A stretch of 64,000 bases of DNA from Vibrio parahaemolyticus (GCF_900460535.1 NZ_UHIL01000002.1:1240001-1304000), one strand, 5' to 3'; positions 25,611 through 34,439 are shown, numbered from the stretch's first letter. Numbers and translations are program-made. The notes: generated by a model not told the origin, from the sequence alone.

Positions 25611-26498
25611 TTAGATGCGTTTTTCTTCTTCTAAACGGGATTTTAGATAGTCGAGGAACAATTGGGTGCGGGTGTGTTGATAATCCAGTTTTGGGTAGTA
25701 CGCATACACCGTAGCCTCGTCGGCTGTAACATCCGGCAAAATAGGCACTAGCGCCCCGGATTTTAAATCGTCTTTGATCATTACGTTGTTGGTCATCAAG
25801 ATACCCATTCCGCGTTTTGCTCCATGAAACAGAGCTTCTGGATTGGTCGTTGCGAAGTTGCCTGACAAGCTCACTCTTTTACCTCGGTTGGTTTTGATCT
25901 CTCTTGCAGGTTTTTCTCCCCAAATCAAAATATTGTGTTTTGTCAGCTCTTCAACATTTTGTGGCGCGCCGTATTTTTCTAAGTAACTCGGCGCTGCATA
26001 AAACTGAGCTTTGTGTTCGAACAGCGGGGTGGCTTTAAAGCTTAATGAATTGAGCTGTTCTAAATGACGACTGATGAAGAGATCCAAACTCAGTTCCGGC
26101 AGTTGACCGGGTAGCGTCGTGGTGAGTTGCAGAGTGATATCGGGGTATTTTTCTAGAAAATCATCAAGGTAGTGGACTAAAAACTTAGAACCTACTGCCA
26201 ACGTTGCGCCAATCTTTAACAGACCGGCCGGAGACTGGTTTACTGAGCGAGTTTCATCTAACACGGACTGCCAAGAGTCAAGTTGCACTTTGGCTCGCTC
26301 GTAGAATAGGGCACCAGCTTCGGTTTGACTTATTGAACGAGTGGTACGCTTGAGTAACTGGACGCCAATTTTGTCCTCTAACCACTGGATACGCTTGCTG
26401 ATGGCAGAGCTTGTCGTGTTGAGCTTCCGTGCGGCTGCATTGAAGCTGCCTTCTTCGATAACTCGAATGTAACTTTGTACACTTTGAATCCAATCCAT
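25611..26498 (-). CDS. LysR-family transcriptional regulator
   Basis: A 295-residue LysR protein. The helix-turn-helix is at residues 5-45 (YIRVIEEGSFNAAARKL, then AISKRIQWLEDKIGVQLL), with the periplasmic-binding-like ligand domain from about 90. It is of the CrgA/DsdC-like 'one-gene-upstream' type. The ATG at 26498 is preferred for its TCGGAGGACT ribosome site; the longer frame would run into the divergent efflux gene. Only 107 bases separate it from the Bcr/CflA transporter on the other strand, the classic layout for control of that gene. Confidence 0.9.
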   Translation of the reverse strand: MDWIQSVQSYIRVIEEGSFNAAARKLNTTSSAISKRIQWLEDKIGVQLLKRTTRSISQTEAGALFYERAKVQLDSWQSVLDETRSVNQSPAGLLKIGATLAVGSKFLVHYLDDFLEKYPDITLQLTTTLPGQLPELSLDLFISRHLEQLNSLSFKATPLFEHKAQFYAAPSYLEKYGAPQNVEELTKHNILIWGEKPAREIKTNRGKRVSLSGNFATTNPEALFHGAKRGMGILMTNNVMIKDDLKSGALVPILPDVTADEATVYAYYPKLDYQHTRTQLFLDYLKSRLEEEKRI

Positions 26499-26605
26499 TA
26501 AGTCCTCCGAGGAAATAATTCCTTTCCAATTTAGCTGATTATCATCGTTGAGTATCAAATATACACTGTTTGCAATAAGTCTGTAATACAAGTGGGAGGG
26601 GACTA

Positions 26606-27799
26606 GTGCGTAAAACACCGTTGTTACTTGCGATGATGATCATTGCTACTGGCCAGGTTGGCGTCAGTATCTATCTTCCTTCTTTACCGCTCATTGGCCA
26701 TGACCTTAACTTGCCACAACCTTCGATTCAGAGTTTGGTGACGTTATTTTTGGTTGGTTTCGGTGTGTCACAGCTATTTTACGGTCCGCTTTCTGATGCC
26801 ATTGGACGACGACCGGTGTTTATTCTCGGACAAAGCATCTGTTTAATCGGTACCGTCATTTGTATCGTCTTTGGCGATAACATTTCTGCACTTGAGGCAG
26901 GGCGATTGCTGCAAGGATTAGGAGCCGGCAGTGCCTCTGTTTTAGGGCGCTCAGTGCTACGGGACAGTTATGACGGTATGCAGTTAACTAAAGCTTTGTC
27001 GTATATCTCTGTCACTGCTTCTGTCATGCCGATTGTCGCGCCTCTTTTTGGCGGATGGATTGCGTACCACTTTAGCTGGCAAGCGGTATTTGTCTTTGTG
27101 CTGCTTTACTTGTTGGCGATATTTATCCTTGGCTACTTGGTCCTGCCAGAAACGCTGCCGTATCCAAAACGCAAGTTCGAGGTAAGGCAAGTCATGGTGA
27201 ATTACTTCTACTTGCTAACGAACAAGCAAGTTATCGGGAGTGCCAGTTATAACTGGTTAAGCTACCTATCTGGCTTAGTGACACTGTCTTTATATCCATT
27301 TTTGATGCAGCAAGAATTGGGCTTAACCGCGGCTGATTATGGTTCTTTGATGATTATTCCGTCAGCTGGTTTGTTGATGGGGAGCCTCGTCCTCAATTTG
27401 ATCAATAACCGTTATAAAGCACAGCAAATACTGTTGATGAGCTTTGCGATTGTCGCGCTTTCTGGGTGTTTACTGTTGGTGACGCCGTTTACGGTTGCAT
27501 CGTTACTGGTCGCATTCACGTGTTTGAGTTTTGCGCAAGGGATGTCTTTTCCTGTTTCGATAAGTTTGTTGTTGTCTCCGCATAAGCAGCAAGCTGGGGC
27601 AGTGTCTGCATTGTCTGGCTCAATTCAAATGTGTTTAGCGGGTTTGTTTGGTGGCTACTTGGTTGAAAAGTGGGTGACAGATCAGCATCAGCTAGGCATT
27701 TTTTATCTATTTATCGCTCTAATTTCTTGCATCGTACTGGTGGTTAGCCAATATCGAAGGGCACCTCGTCAGACTGCGCAACCGGAAGCTTCCAGTTGA
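26606..27799 (+). CDS. Bcr/CflA-family multidrug efflux MFS transporter
   Basis: A 397-residue permease with twelve predicted membrane spans. The motif after span 2 (GPLSDAIGRRPVFILG) is the MFS motif A, and LQGLGAGSASVLGRSVLRD is the drug/H+ antiporter (12-span, Bcr/CflA) motif. Family members export drugs such as bicyclomycin and chloramphenicol, or cysteine. GTG start at 26606 with GGAGGGG upstream. It is divergent from a LysR regulator, which likely controls it. The substrate cannot be told. Confidence 0.9.
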   Translation: MRKTPLLLAMMIIATGQVGVSIYLPSLPLIGHDLNLPQPSIQSLVTLFLVGFGVSQLFYGPLSDAIGRRPVFILGQSICLIGTVICIVFGDNISALEAGRLLQGLGAGSASVLGRSVLRDSYDGMQLTKALSYISVTASVMPIVAPLFGGWIAYHFSWQAVFVFVLLYLLAIFILGYLVLPETLPYPKRKFEVRQVMVNYFYLLTNKQVIGSASYNWLSYLSGLVTLSLYPFLMQQELGLTAADYGSLMIIPSAGLLMGSLVLNLINNRYKAQQILLMSFAIVALSGCLLLVTPFTVASLLVAFTCLSFAQGMSFPVSISLLLSPHKQQAGAVSALSGSIQMCLAGLFGGYLVEKWVTDQHQLGIFYLFIALISCIVLVVSQYRRAPRQTAQPEASS

Positions 27800-27898
27800 A
27801 TGTTCCAGTGAAGGGAAATGTACTTGCAAGGTTAGTGGCTCCTTTCTAAAATGCGCAGCTAAATTAAGTCAGGCTTAGTGAATGACTTGAGTAAGTCG

Positions 27899-27938
27899 CG
27901 CTGAACTTGTTTCAATCAAGGAACAAGGTTTGGCGCGG
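27899..27938 (+). repeat. Imperfect hairpin upstream of the 28009 gene
   Basis: CTTGTT / AACAAG with a 10-base loop, extended by GCGC arms with internal mismatches. It lies 70-110 bases before the start at 28009 and could be part of its leader. Confidence 0.3.
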
Positions 27939-28008
27939 TACTTTGATTCAAGCTAGCGCAGTAGTTTCTGCAAACTGACAACTCGCTCTCCAATCGTTAG
28001 GTGAAAGA

Positions 28009-28356
28009 ATGCAACAAGACGAATTTGAAACACTGGTAAAAGAAATTACCTTGCAAGAAAACATGCCAAAGGCGCTAGAACTACTTAAAGCGTGTGAGGA
28101 AGAAGAAGTTGCACAAGCGGCAGAATCCCTAACTGGTCAGTTTGGTCTTGCAGAAGTTGATGGCGAAAAACGTATTTACCACATCACTCTACAAGAAGAC
28201 GAGTCCGGTGTAGAGCAGGAATACGTTGAGCATGTCATGAATGAAGGCGACAACATGATTAAGTTTGCAGCTTGGTTTTTCGAAACTTTCTTTGAGATCA
28301 AGCAGAAAGACACCTACATGGCTGCAGGTAAAACTTACCAGCAACCGAAGCGATAA
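28009..28356 (+). CDS. Hypothetical acidic protein
   Basis: A 115-residue cytoplasmic protein, very acidic in its first two thirds (many Glu in KACEEEEVAQAAES and QEDESGVEQEYVEH), without a signal peptide, membrane segment or cysteine pair. No family recognised. The start ATG at 28009 follows GTTAGGTGAAAGA. It is upstream of a 44-residue basic protein on the same strand but separated by a probable promoter. Confidence 0.65.
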   Translation: MQQDEFETLVKEITLQENMPKALELLKACEEEEVAQAAESLTGQFGLAEVDGEKRIYHITLQEDESGVEQEYVEHVMNEGDNMIKFAAWFFETFFEIKQKDTYMAAGKTYQQPKR

Positions 28357-28423
28357 ACAGGCTTTCTAAAAAATCAAAAAGTACTTTCTGAAAGAAAATT
28401 ACAAAATAAACGTGACGTGCATC

Positions 28424-28451
28424 TTGTTTTTGTCTTATTGTGGTGTAAAAT
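28424..28451 (+). promoter_or_regulatory. Probable sigma-70 promoter of the 44-residue gene
   Basis: TTGTTT, a 16-base spacer and TAAAAT, 38 bases before the ATG of the small gene at 28489. The -10 is near consensus, the -35 moderate. Confidence 0.4.
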
Positions 28452-28488
28452 TACAACATAGTTAAGTCAATACATTCAGGAGAAGGTC

Positions 28489-28623
28489 ATGGGTAACGAA
28501 ATTGGTGGTGCTTACATTGGCCAGATGATTGCAAAAGACGCGATGCACAAAGCGCTTTACGGTAAAGCGAAGAAGAAAAAAGCTTCTATTTTTGCTCGTG
28601 TTATGAAAAAACTGGCGAATTAA
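28489..28623 (+). CDS. 44-residue basic small protein
   Basis: A short reading frame with every sign of a real gene: a strong CAGGAGAAGG ribosome site 6 bases before the ATG, a plausible promoter, and a perfect intrinsic terminator 6 bases after the stop. The protein begins MGNEIGGAYIGQMIAKDAM, a glycine-containing amphipathic stretch, and ends in a Lys-rich tail (KAKKKKASIFARVMKKLAN). The function is unknown; the composition would suit membrane-surface or nucleic-acid contact. Confidence 0.75.
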   Translation: MGNEIGGAYIGQMIAKDAMHKALYGKAKKKKASIFARVMKKLAN

Positions 28624-28628
28624 TGCAG

Positions 28629-28659
28629 AAAAGCCCTGATTGAAAAATCAGGGCTTTTT
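28629..28659 (+). terminator. Intrinsic terminator of the 44-residue gene
   Basis: A perfect 13-base stem, AAAAGCCCTGATT / AATCAGGGCTTTT, with a GAAA loop and a T-run. Confidence 0.93.
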
Positions 28660-28709
28660 GTTTCTATCAACCAAATATTTATACGGTCTTTATGCTAGTG
28701 CGATAACGA

Positions 28710-29324
28710 CTATGCCGATTGGCTTGGTATTTCTACGACGTTATTCGGCACCTTGTCTAACCCCTTTGCGGCTAACCACTTTTCTAGGTTATCTGCGCCT
28801 CCGACGTATTTTCCCTCTAACCAAATTTGCGGCACGGTCACTGGTGTTTTCTCACCGATGATCGCTTTAACTTCTGGGATCATTCTATACAGGGCAGCGC
28901 TGTTTTTGACGACATCGTGATACTCGTACTTAATACCAGCATCGTCGAGTAACTGTTTAGCTTTGACGCAATACGGACAAGTGGCTTTTCCGTAAACGAT
29001 GTTGCCTTTCAGTTCATCACGTTTTACCCACTCCGAAATGACCGATTGCACGAGCACGCCTCGGTTTAGCGCTTCCCCTTGGCTCACGACTTTACCTTCA
29101 ACCAGAAGAATAGGGGCGTGCCATGCACCGACTTTCAAAGGTTCCCACCAGTGAGATAACCAATCTTTCATTTCGAGTTCGACTGGTACATCCGCCAATT
29201 CGTTCGCGAAGGTGTCCACTAAAATATCTTTGGTTAGCGTACACTCGCCGCATGGGATGTTCACTTTGAACGGCCCCCAATTGCCAGCCCAGCGATAAAG
29301 TGTGATTTTGATTGGTTGTGTCAT
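28710..29324 (-). CDS. Tandem thioredoxin-fold glutaredoxin
   Basis: A 204-residue protein with two redox modules. The C-terminal half (about 105-195) is a classical glutaredoxin with CPYC at 116-119, TVPQIWL (cis-Pro) and GGADNLEKWL for glutathione binding. The N-terminal half has CGEC at 25-28 and an APILLVEG strand that looks like a second, divergent thioredoxin fold. It should reduce protein or glutathione mixed disulfides in the cytoplasm. It precedes the EamA transporter's 3' side on the same strand, with 44 bases between, and may be transcribed with it. Confidence 0.82.
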   Translation of the reverse strand: MTQPIKITLYRWAGNWGPFKVNIPCGECTLTKDILVDTFANELADVPVELEMKDWLSHWWEPLKVGAWHAPILLVEGKVVSQGEALNRGVLVQSVISEWVKRDELKGNIVYGKATCPYCVKAKQLLDDAGIKYEYHDVVKNSAALYRMIPEVKAIIGEKTPVTVPQIWLEGKYVGGADNLEKWLAAKGLDKVPNNVVEIPSQSA

Positions 29325-29368
29325 AGGCTGTTCCTCATTTCCTTTCCTGAAAATATAGAACTCAAAAG

Positions 29369-30259
29369 CTAGATTTTTCTTTCAACTAACTTTGTCTTTT
29401 TTGCTTCCCAGTGCGTGATGAATGCAATCGACGCCACAATAATCGCAGCGCCTAGCCACAAACGACCAGGAGGCACCCATCCAAAGACCATCCATCCAGC
29501 CAGCACATTTAAAGGCAGTTTAGCGTGATCGAAGGGTTGAACGAAGGAAGCGTCCGCAACTGCGTAAGCTTTCACAATCGCCCATTGCGCTAATGCTGTT
29601 AGTGCACCAGCAAAAAGAAGGATCAGCCAAATAGTCCAGTCACTAGGCATGGTAAAGCTTGGTATCGCTAGCACAATATTGAAAGGCGTGATCAGTAACA
29701 ACAAGTAAACCACCATGGTAGACGGTGGATCGTTTACCGACATCTTTTTCACCATCAAAGAATACGCCGCCCAAAAGAAGGCCGCCCCAACAGGCAGTAG
29801 AGTTGCCCAAGTGAAGGAGTCTGACCACGGCTCTAAGATGATCATGGCACCGATAAAGCCAGTTAGTGTGGCAAGCCAGCGTGCGGTGCCCACTTTCTCT
29901 TTCAAGATAAGCCCTGAGCCTACGGTCGCAAACAGCGGAGAAGTCATTAGCAGCGCAATGCCTTGCCAAATCGGAACAGGGTAAGCGAGCGCCCAAAGCC
30001 ACAGTTGGATACCGATAACAGAGAGAAAAATACGAAAAGCGTGCCAGCCAAAATGTTGAGTTCTCAAAGAGCGTCGAATGCCTAGCGTTCTTAGATAAGG
30101 AAGAATAACGAACAACGCGATCGCGTATTGAAACAATGCAAAAGTGGTGGAAGACACACCAAAGTGGATGCTTGCGATTTGGGCAAAGCTATTCACGATG
30201 GCGAATGCCAATCCTGCAGTTAGCATCCAAGAAGCACCTTGAACAGGATGATGATTCAA
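29369..30259 (-). CDS. EamA-family (DMT) permease
   Basis: A 296-residue inner-membrane protein with ten hydrophobic segments in two EamA repeats of five. Members export amino acids or other metabolites. The apparent start is TTG at 30259 with a weak GGAAA 12 bases upstream; an internal ATG (codon 12) is the alternative. A leader of at least 65 bases with an intrinsic terminator lies directly upstream (30322-30346), so expression is probably controlled by attenuation or read-through. Confidence 0.85.
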   Translation of the reverse strand: MNHHPVQGASWMLTAGLAFAIVNSFAQIASIHFGVSSTTFALFQYAIALFVILPYLRTLGIRRSLRTQHFGWHAFRIFLSVIGIQLWLWALAYPVPIWQGIALLMTSPLFATVGSGLILKEKVGTARWLATLTGFIGAMIILEPWSDSFTWATLLPVGAAFFWAAYSLMVKKMSVNDPPSTMVVYLLLLITPFNIVLAIPSFTMPSDWTIWLILLFAGALTALAQWAIVKAYAVADASFVQPFDHAKLPLNVLAGWMVFGWVPPGRLWLGAAIIVASIAFITHWEAKKTKLVERKI

Positions 30260-30321
30260 TTGAATATTTCCGGTTTGAAAGAGGTAGACGGATAATACGT
30301 CCTAAAGCTTTTTGCGCAAAT

Positions 30322-30346
30322 AAAAAAATGCCTCCCAGAGGGAGGC
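30322..30346 (-). terminator. Intrinsic terminator upstream of the EamA gene
   Basis: On the minus strand, GCCTCCC / GGGAGGC with a 3-base loop is followed by seven T residues. It ends 63 bases before the EamA start, so it terminates a short leader or small RNA rather than an annotated gene. Confidence 0.85.
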
Positions 30347-30465
30347 GACATTACCAATTCAAAGGACGTGCCTGTCATTACAGGTACAAAGAACGAGAAG
30401 CACAAACGCTGCCATGCATTTGCATTTCTAGTATTGCAGAACACGTGCCAATTTTTATCTTTATG
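30322..30465 (-). ncRNA. Candidate leader or small RNA upstream of the EamA gene
   Basis: Roughly 130-145 bases on the minus strand end in the intrinsic terminator at 30322-30346. A second small hairpin, CCTGT / ACAGG, lies about 30 bases before it. Between them and the upstream AT-rich promoter-like stretch (TAAAGATAAAAAT near 30460) is an ATG at 30415. It opens an 18-codon frame with Val and Leu codons in the middle (FVLLVL) and a stop just before the terminator hairpin. This could be an attenuation leader peptide; the ribosome site is weak, so a free small RNA is equally possible. Confidence 0.45.
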
Positions 30466-30700
30466 ATTTATAAGTATTTTTATTTTATGGCGATGCCAAG
30501 GTTAGAAGGTATGCACTAAGTCAGTGATAAATTGCATTAAAAGAGGGCAGAAGTGGTGGCTCTGAGGCTCGTATTTTTTAGTGGAGCAGTGAAGGGGTAA
30601 CAGAATAAAGATGAAAATTCATTGCTTTATCTGTGAGCACCACAAAAAATGGCCGACAAAAGTGCCGGCCAAGTGGACTCGCTCTTAGGACAAGAGTGAA
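30347..30700. other. Gap between EamA leader and porin
   Basis: Apart from the candidate leader RNA (to about 30465) and the porin terminator (30644-30671), I see nothing coding here. Confidence 0.5.
30644..30671 (-). terminator. Intrinsic terminator of the porin gene
   Basis: On the minus strand, TGGCCG / CGGCCA with a 10-base loop, then ATTTTTTG; it begins about 30 bases after the porin stop. Confidence 0.85.
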
Positions 30701-31672
30701 TTAGAAGTCGTAACGTACACCTAGGCGTAGCGTATCTTCGCCTTCAGTCACTAGACCAGATGTTGCGTCTTTCACTTCATCAAGTTGGTTGATGTAGTAA
30801 GAAAGGTAAGTACGGAAGTTACTGTTTAGTTTGTAGTAACCAACTAACTCGATACCTTCAACTGAGTCGTATTTTGAGCCGTTGTCTGGATCGTTTTCTT
30901 GTGCCGTGTAAAGCGCTGCTAGCGTTACTTTGCTTGCTACTTTGTAGCTTGCAACCAACTCGTAAGCAGTAAAGTCTTCAGAATCTGTTAGTGAACCTTG
31001 AGAGTACGTACCCGCTAGGTATAGGTTATCTAGAGAGTAAGCGATACCACCTAGGATTTGGTCTTCAGAGTTGTTCTTATCTACGTCGCCGCCAGAGTAA
31101 GCCAGACCCAAATCTAGCCCCATTGGCAGAGAGTACATACCAGAGATGCCGTATTTGTCTTGGCTATCGCCAGAGTTTGCTTGGTAAGTCGCTTGAAGTT
31201 GTAGTGCATCAAACTCACCACGGTATGCGAATACGCTGTCTTGCTTATCAGAAGAAGAATCAATCACTTGCTGAACGCCAGAAAACTCAGTGATATCCGT
31301 CATGTCTGAGATGATCACGGCAGCCATGTCTTGACGGCCTACAGAGAATGCGCCAACGTCAGTATTTACACCAGCGTACATGTAGCGGTTTTTGAATTCG
31401 CTTTTACCTGTCTTTTGTTCTGCTTCGTACACACCGAATGCAGACATGCCGTTGCCGATGTCAGTTTTACCTTTAAGGTTAAGACGAGCGCGGCTTTGGT
31501 CTTCCATTGAGCCTTCTACTTCCGCACCATCTGAACCGATGAAGTCGCCACGAAACTCAACGCGACCGCCAACTTTTAGCTCAGTGCCGTCGTTTTTGTA
31601 AACTGTTGCTGCGAAAGATGGTGCTGATACCAGTGCTGTTAGAATTGCAGTAGTTAGTGCTGCCTTTTTCAT
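30701..31672 (-). CDS. Outer-membrane porin (Gram-negative trimeric type)
   Basis: A 323-residue porin. Residues 1-21 are a signal peptide ending SFA. The mature protein starts ATVYKNDGTELKVGGRVEFRG, the first strand of OmpU/OmpC-type porins, and ends in RLGVRYDF with the terminal Phe needed for Bam-dependent insertion. Alternating strands and short acidic loops (GSDGAEVEGSMED) fit a 16-strand barrel. It is divergent from a second porin across 613 bases. Solute preference is unknown. Confidence 0.92.
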   Translation of the reverse strand: MKKAALTTAILTALVSAPSFAATVYKNDGTELKVGGRVEFRGDFIGSDGAEVEGSMEDQSRARLNLKGKTDIGNGMSAFGVYEAEQKTGKSEFKNRYMYAGVNTDVGAFSVGRQDMAAVIISDMTDITEFSGVQQVIDSSSDKQDSVFAYRGEFDALQLQATYQANSGDSQDKYGISGMYSLPMGLDLGLAYSGGDVDKNNSEDQILGGIAYSLDNLYLAGTYSQGSLTDSEDFTAYELVASYKVASKVTLAALYTAQENDPDNGSKYDSVEGIELVGYYKLNSNFRTYLSYYINQLDEVKDATSGLVTEGEDTLRLGVRYDF

Positions 31673-32285
31673 TTTCTTATTACCCTAGTTGTAATCGATG
31701 GGCTTACTTGCCCGATGTGTTGATGACGCTAAGGTAAACCGCGAAAATGAAAGATAGATTGCTATTAAGTTATGATTTTATTGCACTTTTATTTCTGGCG
31801 CGTTTAAACGCCTCTTTAGAAAAGGTGCATAACTAGAAGGGTTTTAGCTTTTTTTAGCTTTTTCGTGCTTGATTACTGACCACAATTTTTCCAAAAAGTT
31901 CCTGAAGGTGTTTTAAATTCACAAATGTAAACAAATGTTTCTTAATCATCTGGCTCGATCATTTAAGTTTCATAGGGTTATGAGATTTCGTGATCTTGCA
32001 CGTTACAAAACATTTCAATTTGTAAGGTTATCGATTGGATGGATGATAAGTTAGCAATCTAAATGTTTGGTTTTATTCGATTTCTTATAATTTTTCACTC
32101 GGTTACCGAAGAGTCTTCAAATAAAGTGGCGGCAGTTGTTGCGCAAAGGTAATTCAGTTTTGGCGGAAAAGATGCCCCAAAAAGCCTTTGTATACACCCG
32201 AAGCTATTGGCGTTCATTCGTACATAAATCCAAATGCTCAAGGTGCAAATCGACTAACCGACTAATAAATACATGGACTTAATAA
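31673..32285. other. Divergent porin intergenic region
   Basis: 613 AT-rich bases between two divergent porins. Both should have long leaders. A CRP-like half-site, CGTGATCTTGCACG, lies near 31989-32002. A TTTTAGC repeat occurs at 31840-31860. No coding frame. Confidence 0.45.
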
Positions 32286-33314
32286 ATGAACAAAAAATTC
32301 CTAGCGGCAGCAATCGCAGCTGCAACATTCGGTACTCAAGCAGTAGCAGTGGAACTTTACAATAACGATGGCACTACGTTCTCTATTGGTGGCCATGTGT
32401 CTGTTAACCTGAACGGTTCAGAGCAAGGTGATACTGACGTAGGCACAAACTCTCCACGTATCAACTTCACAGCAACTCAGGATCTAGGTAATGGCTTTAC
32501 TGCTGACGCTCGTGGTGAATGGGCACTTAACTACCTAGATGGCGGCGAAAACTCATTCAAAACTCGTCTTGGTTACTTAGGTCTGACTCACGATACATAC
32601 GGTCGTGCAGTGGGCGGTACACAGTGGGCACCTTACTACGACGTAGCTGGCGTAGCAGATATGCCAATTGCATTTGCGAACGACTTTATCTATGACGACC
32701 ACGGCAACCTAGGCACTGGCCGTGCAGAGAAAATGATCTCTTACCGCAACGCAATCGAACTTGGCGAAGCAGGCAAAATTAACGTTGGTCTAGGTTGGCA
32801 AGGTACGAACGAATCGACGGATACGCACACATACGATGACCGCGTACAAGTTGCAATTTCTTACGCGATCATGAGCGCAAAAGTGGGTTACACGTACAAC
32901 GGTGGCGACTTCCAAGATTCAGCGTACATCGGTAAGCATTCAGCTGAATCTCACCTAGTATCTGCGGCATACGGTTCTTACGGTCAAGGTTTGTACCTAG
33001 CAGCGGTTTACGGTTCGAACGAAAACATGAACTTCGACGGTAAAACTCGTCTAGCTGAAAGCGACGCGTACGAAGCGTTGATCGCTTATGCACTGCCTAA
33101 TAGCCTAAACCTGAGCATCAACTACGAAATGGTTGAAGGCAAAGACGTGAAAGGCGCGAAGACAGAAACGGCTCGTGAAGAAATGGCGCTGCAAGCAGAA
33201 TACAACTTCACACCTAAGTTTGTGGGTTATGCGGGTTACCAGTTTGACTTGAACGACGCTAACGACCGCAAAACTGATGACAAATGGGCACTTGGTGCAC
33301 GTTACTACCTATAA
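32286..33314 (+). CDS. Outer-membrane porin
   Basis: A 342-residue porin. The signal peptide covers residues 1-21 (ends AVA). The mature start VELYNNDGTTFSIGGHVSVNL and end DKWALGARYYL are typical of the trimeric porin family, although the last residue is Leu rather than Phe. It shows only family-level likeness to the divergent porin at 30701-31672, so the two are not a recent duplication. A perfect intrinsic terminator follows. Confidence 0.9.
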   Translation: MNKKFLAAAIAAATFGTQAVAVELYNNDGTTFSIGGHVSVNLNGSEQGDTDVGTNSPRINFTATQDLGNGFTADARGEWALNYLDGGENSFKTRLGYLGLTHDTYGRAVGGTQWAPYYDVAGVADMPIAFANDFIYDDHGNLGTGRAEKMISYRNAIELGEAGKINVGLGWQGTNESTDTHTYDDRVQVAISYAIMSAKVGYTYNGGDFQDSAYIGKHSAESHLVSAAYGSYGQGLYLAAVYGSNENMNFDGKTRLAESDAYEALIAYALPNSLNLSINYEMVEGKDVKGAKTETAREEMALQAEYNFTPKFVGYAGYQFDLNDANDRKTDDKWALGARYYL

Positions 33315-33336
33315 TTGTCGTTACAGTTATCGATTC

Positions 33337-33363
33337 AAAAGCCAGCATGATGCTGGCTTTTTT
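33337..33363 (+). terminator. Intrinsic terminator of the second porin
   Basis: A perfect stem, AAAAGCCAGCAT / ATGCTGGCTTTT, around a single base, followed by T residues; functional pairing would open the centre into a loop. Confidence 0.9.
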
Positions 33364-33516
33364 CGTTTTTTCGAAGAATCAACATGCGTTTCAAACTGAT
33401 GACACAAAACATAAAACGGGCTGAATGTCTTATTTTCGATACTTCAGAGCGCGTTCTAGTGTTGTTCCATCAAAAGGTTAGATTATGATGATGTTTTTGT
33501 TTTGCAGGGAAGATCA

Positions 33517-34131
33517 ATGAGCGTCATTCAAGTTGAAGAAAAGAAAGTAGAAGTTGGAAAAGTGCTGTGTGTTGGACGTAATTACGTTGAGCACATCCAT
33601 GAGTTGGACAATGCTATTCCAGAGCAAATGGTGGTGTTTAATAAACCTTCTACCTCTGTATCGACGATCTTACGCTCATTTCATCAAGAACCTTTGCATT
33701 ATGAAGCGGAAATCTGCTTTCTAATCAAAGACGGTCAATACGCCGCCGTGGGTTTGGGGCTAGATCTGACGAAACGCGGTCTGCAATCTTCTCTCAAAAA
33801 GCAAGGCTTGCCTTGGGAGCGAGCAAAAGCATTTGATGGTTCTGCGGTTTTTAGCCGCTTTGTGCCTCTTGAGGGCATTGATATTCATGACCTTAACTTA
33901 GAACTATTGATTAACTGTGTTCGTGTGCAAAAAGGCCACGTACAACAGATGCTGTATCCGCCATTTGCGATTTTGGATGAGCTAAGTAGCTACACAACTT
34001 TGCAAGACGGTGATGTGGTGATGACGGGAACGCCGCAAGGGGTTGGCGAAGTCCATCAAGGCGACGTCTTCCTTGGGCGTTTAAAATGTGGCGACGTCAC
34101 CTTGTTAGAAATTGAGTGGGTGGCTGATTAA
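33517..34131 (+). CDS. Fumarylacetoacetate hydrolase-family enzyme
   Basis: A 204-residue single-domain FAH protein. LCVGRNYVEHI is the family's substrate loop, and HYEAEICFLI supplies the metal-binding Glu pair. DVVMTGTPQGVGEVHQGD is the C-terminal signature. Family members hydrolyse C-C bonds of, or decarboxylate or isomerise, 2-oxo acids such as acylpyruvates and oxaloacetate. The ATG at 33517 is chosen for its AGGGAAGATCA site. Its stop codon overlaps that of the convergent azlD gene. Confidence 0.88.
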   Translation: MSVIQVEEKKVEVGKVLCVGRNYVEHIHELDNAIPEQMVVFNKPSTSVSTILRSFHQEPLHYEAEICFLIKDGQYAAVGLGLDLTKRGLQSSLKKQGLPWERAKAFDGSAVFSRFVPLEGIDIHDLNLELLINCVRVQKGHVQQMLYPPFAILDELSSYTTLQDGDVVMTGTPQGVGEVHQGDVFLGRLKCGDVTLLEIEWVAD

Positions 34132-34439
34132 AGCCAAACGCGCAAAAGAAGAAACGCCACCATACTGACAACCGTCGTTAAGAGAACGTTTTTTGTCAAA
34201 TAGGCGATCAACGCAGCCAATGTCGCAGCCAATAAAAACGGGTTTTGTACGCTGACACTGAGTTCCCCTTCGGGGATGAAGACAATCGGCGCCCAGATCG
34301 CGGTTAAAACGGCCGGACTCGCGTAGTTGAGAATCTTTTGTGTGCGCGTGCCAAGCTTTAATGGCAACTTCGGTTCGAGAAACAAGTATCGGCTTGTGAA
34401 CACCAACAGCGTCATGAGTAAAATTGACAGCATAATCAT
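34128..34439 (-). CDS. azlD: AzlD-family amino acid export subunit
   Basis: A 103-residue protein with four hydrophobic segments and the AzlD start (LLMTLLVFTSRYLFL). AzlD partners AzlC (as in YgaH/YgaZ) to export branched-chain amino acids. Its ATG shares one base with the stop of azlC, indicating translational coupling, and its stop overlaps that of the convergent FAH gene at TTAA. Confidence 0.9.
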   Translation of the reverse strand: MIMLSILLMTLLVFTSRYLFLEPKLPLKLGTRTQKILNYASPAVLTAIWAPIVFIPEGELSVSVQNPFLLAATLAALIAYLTKNVLLTTVVSMVAFLLLRVWL

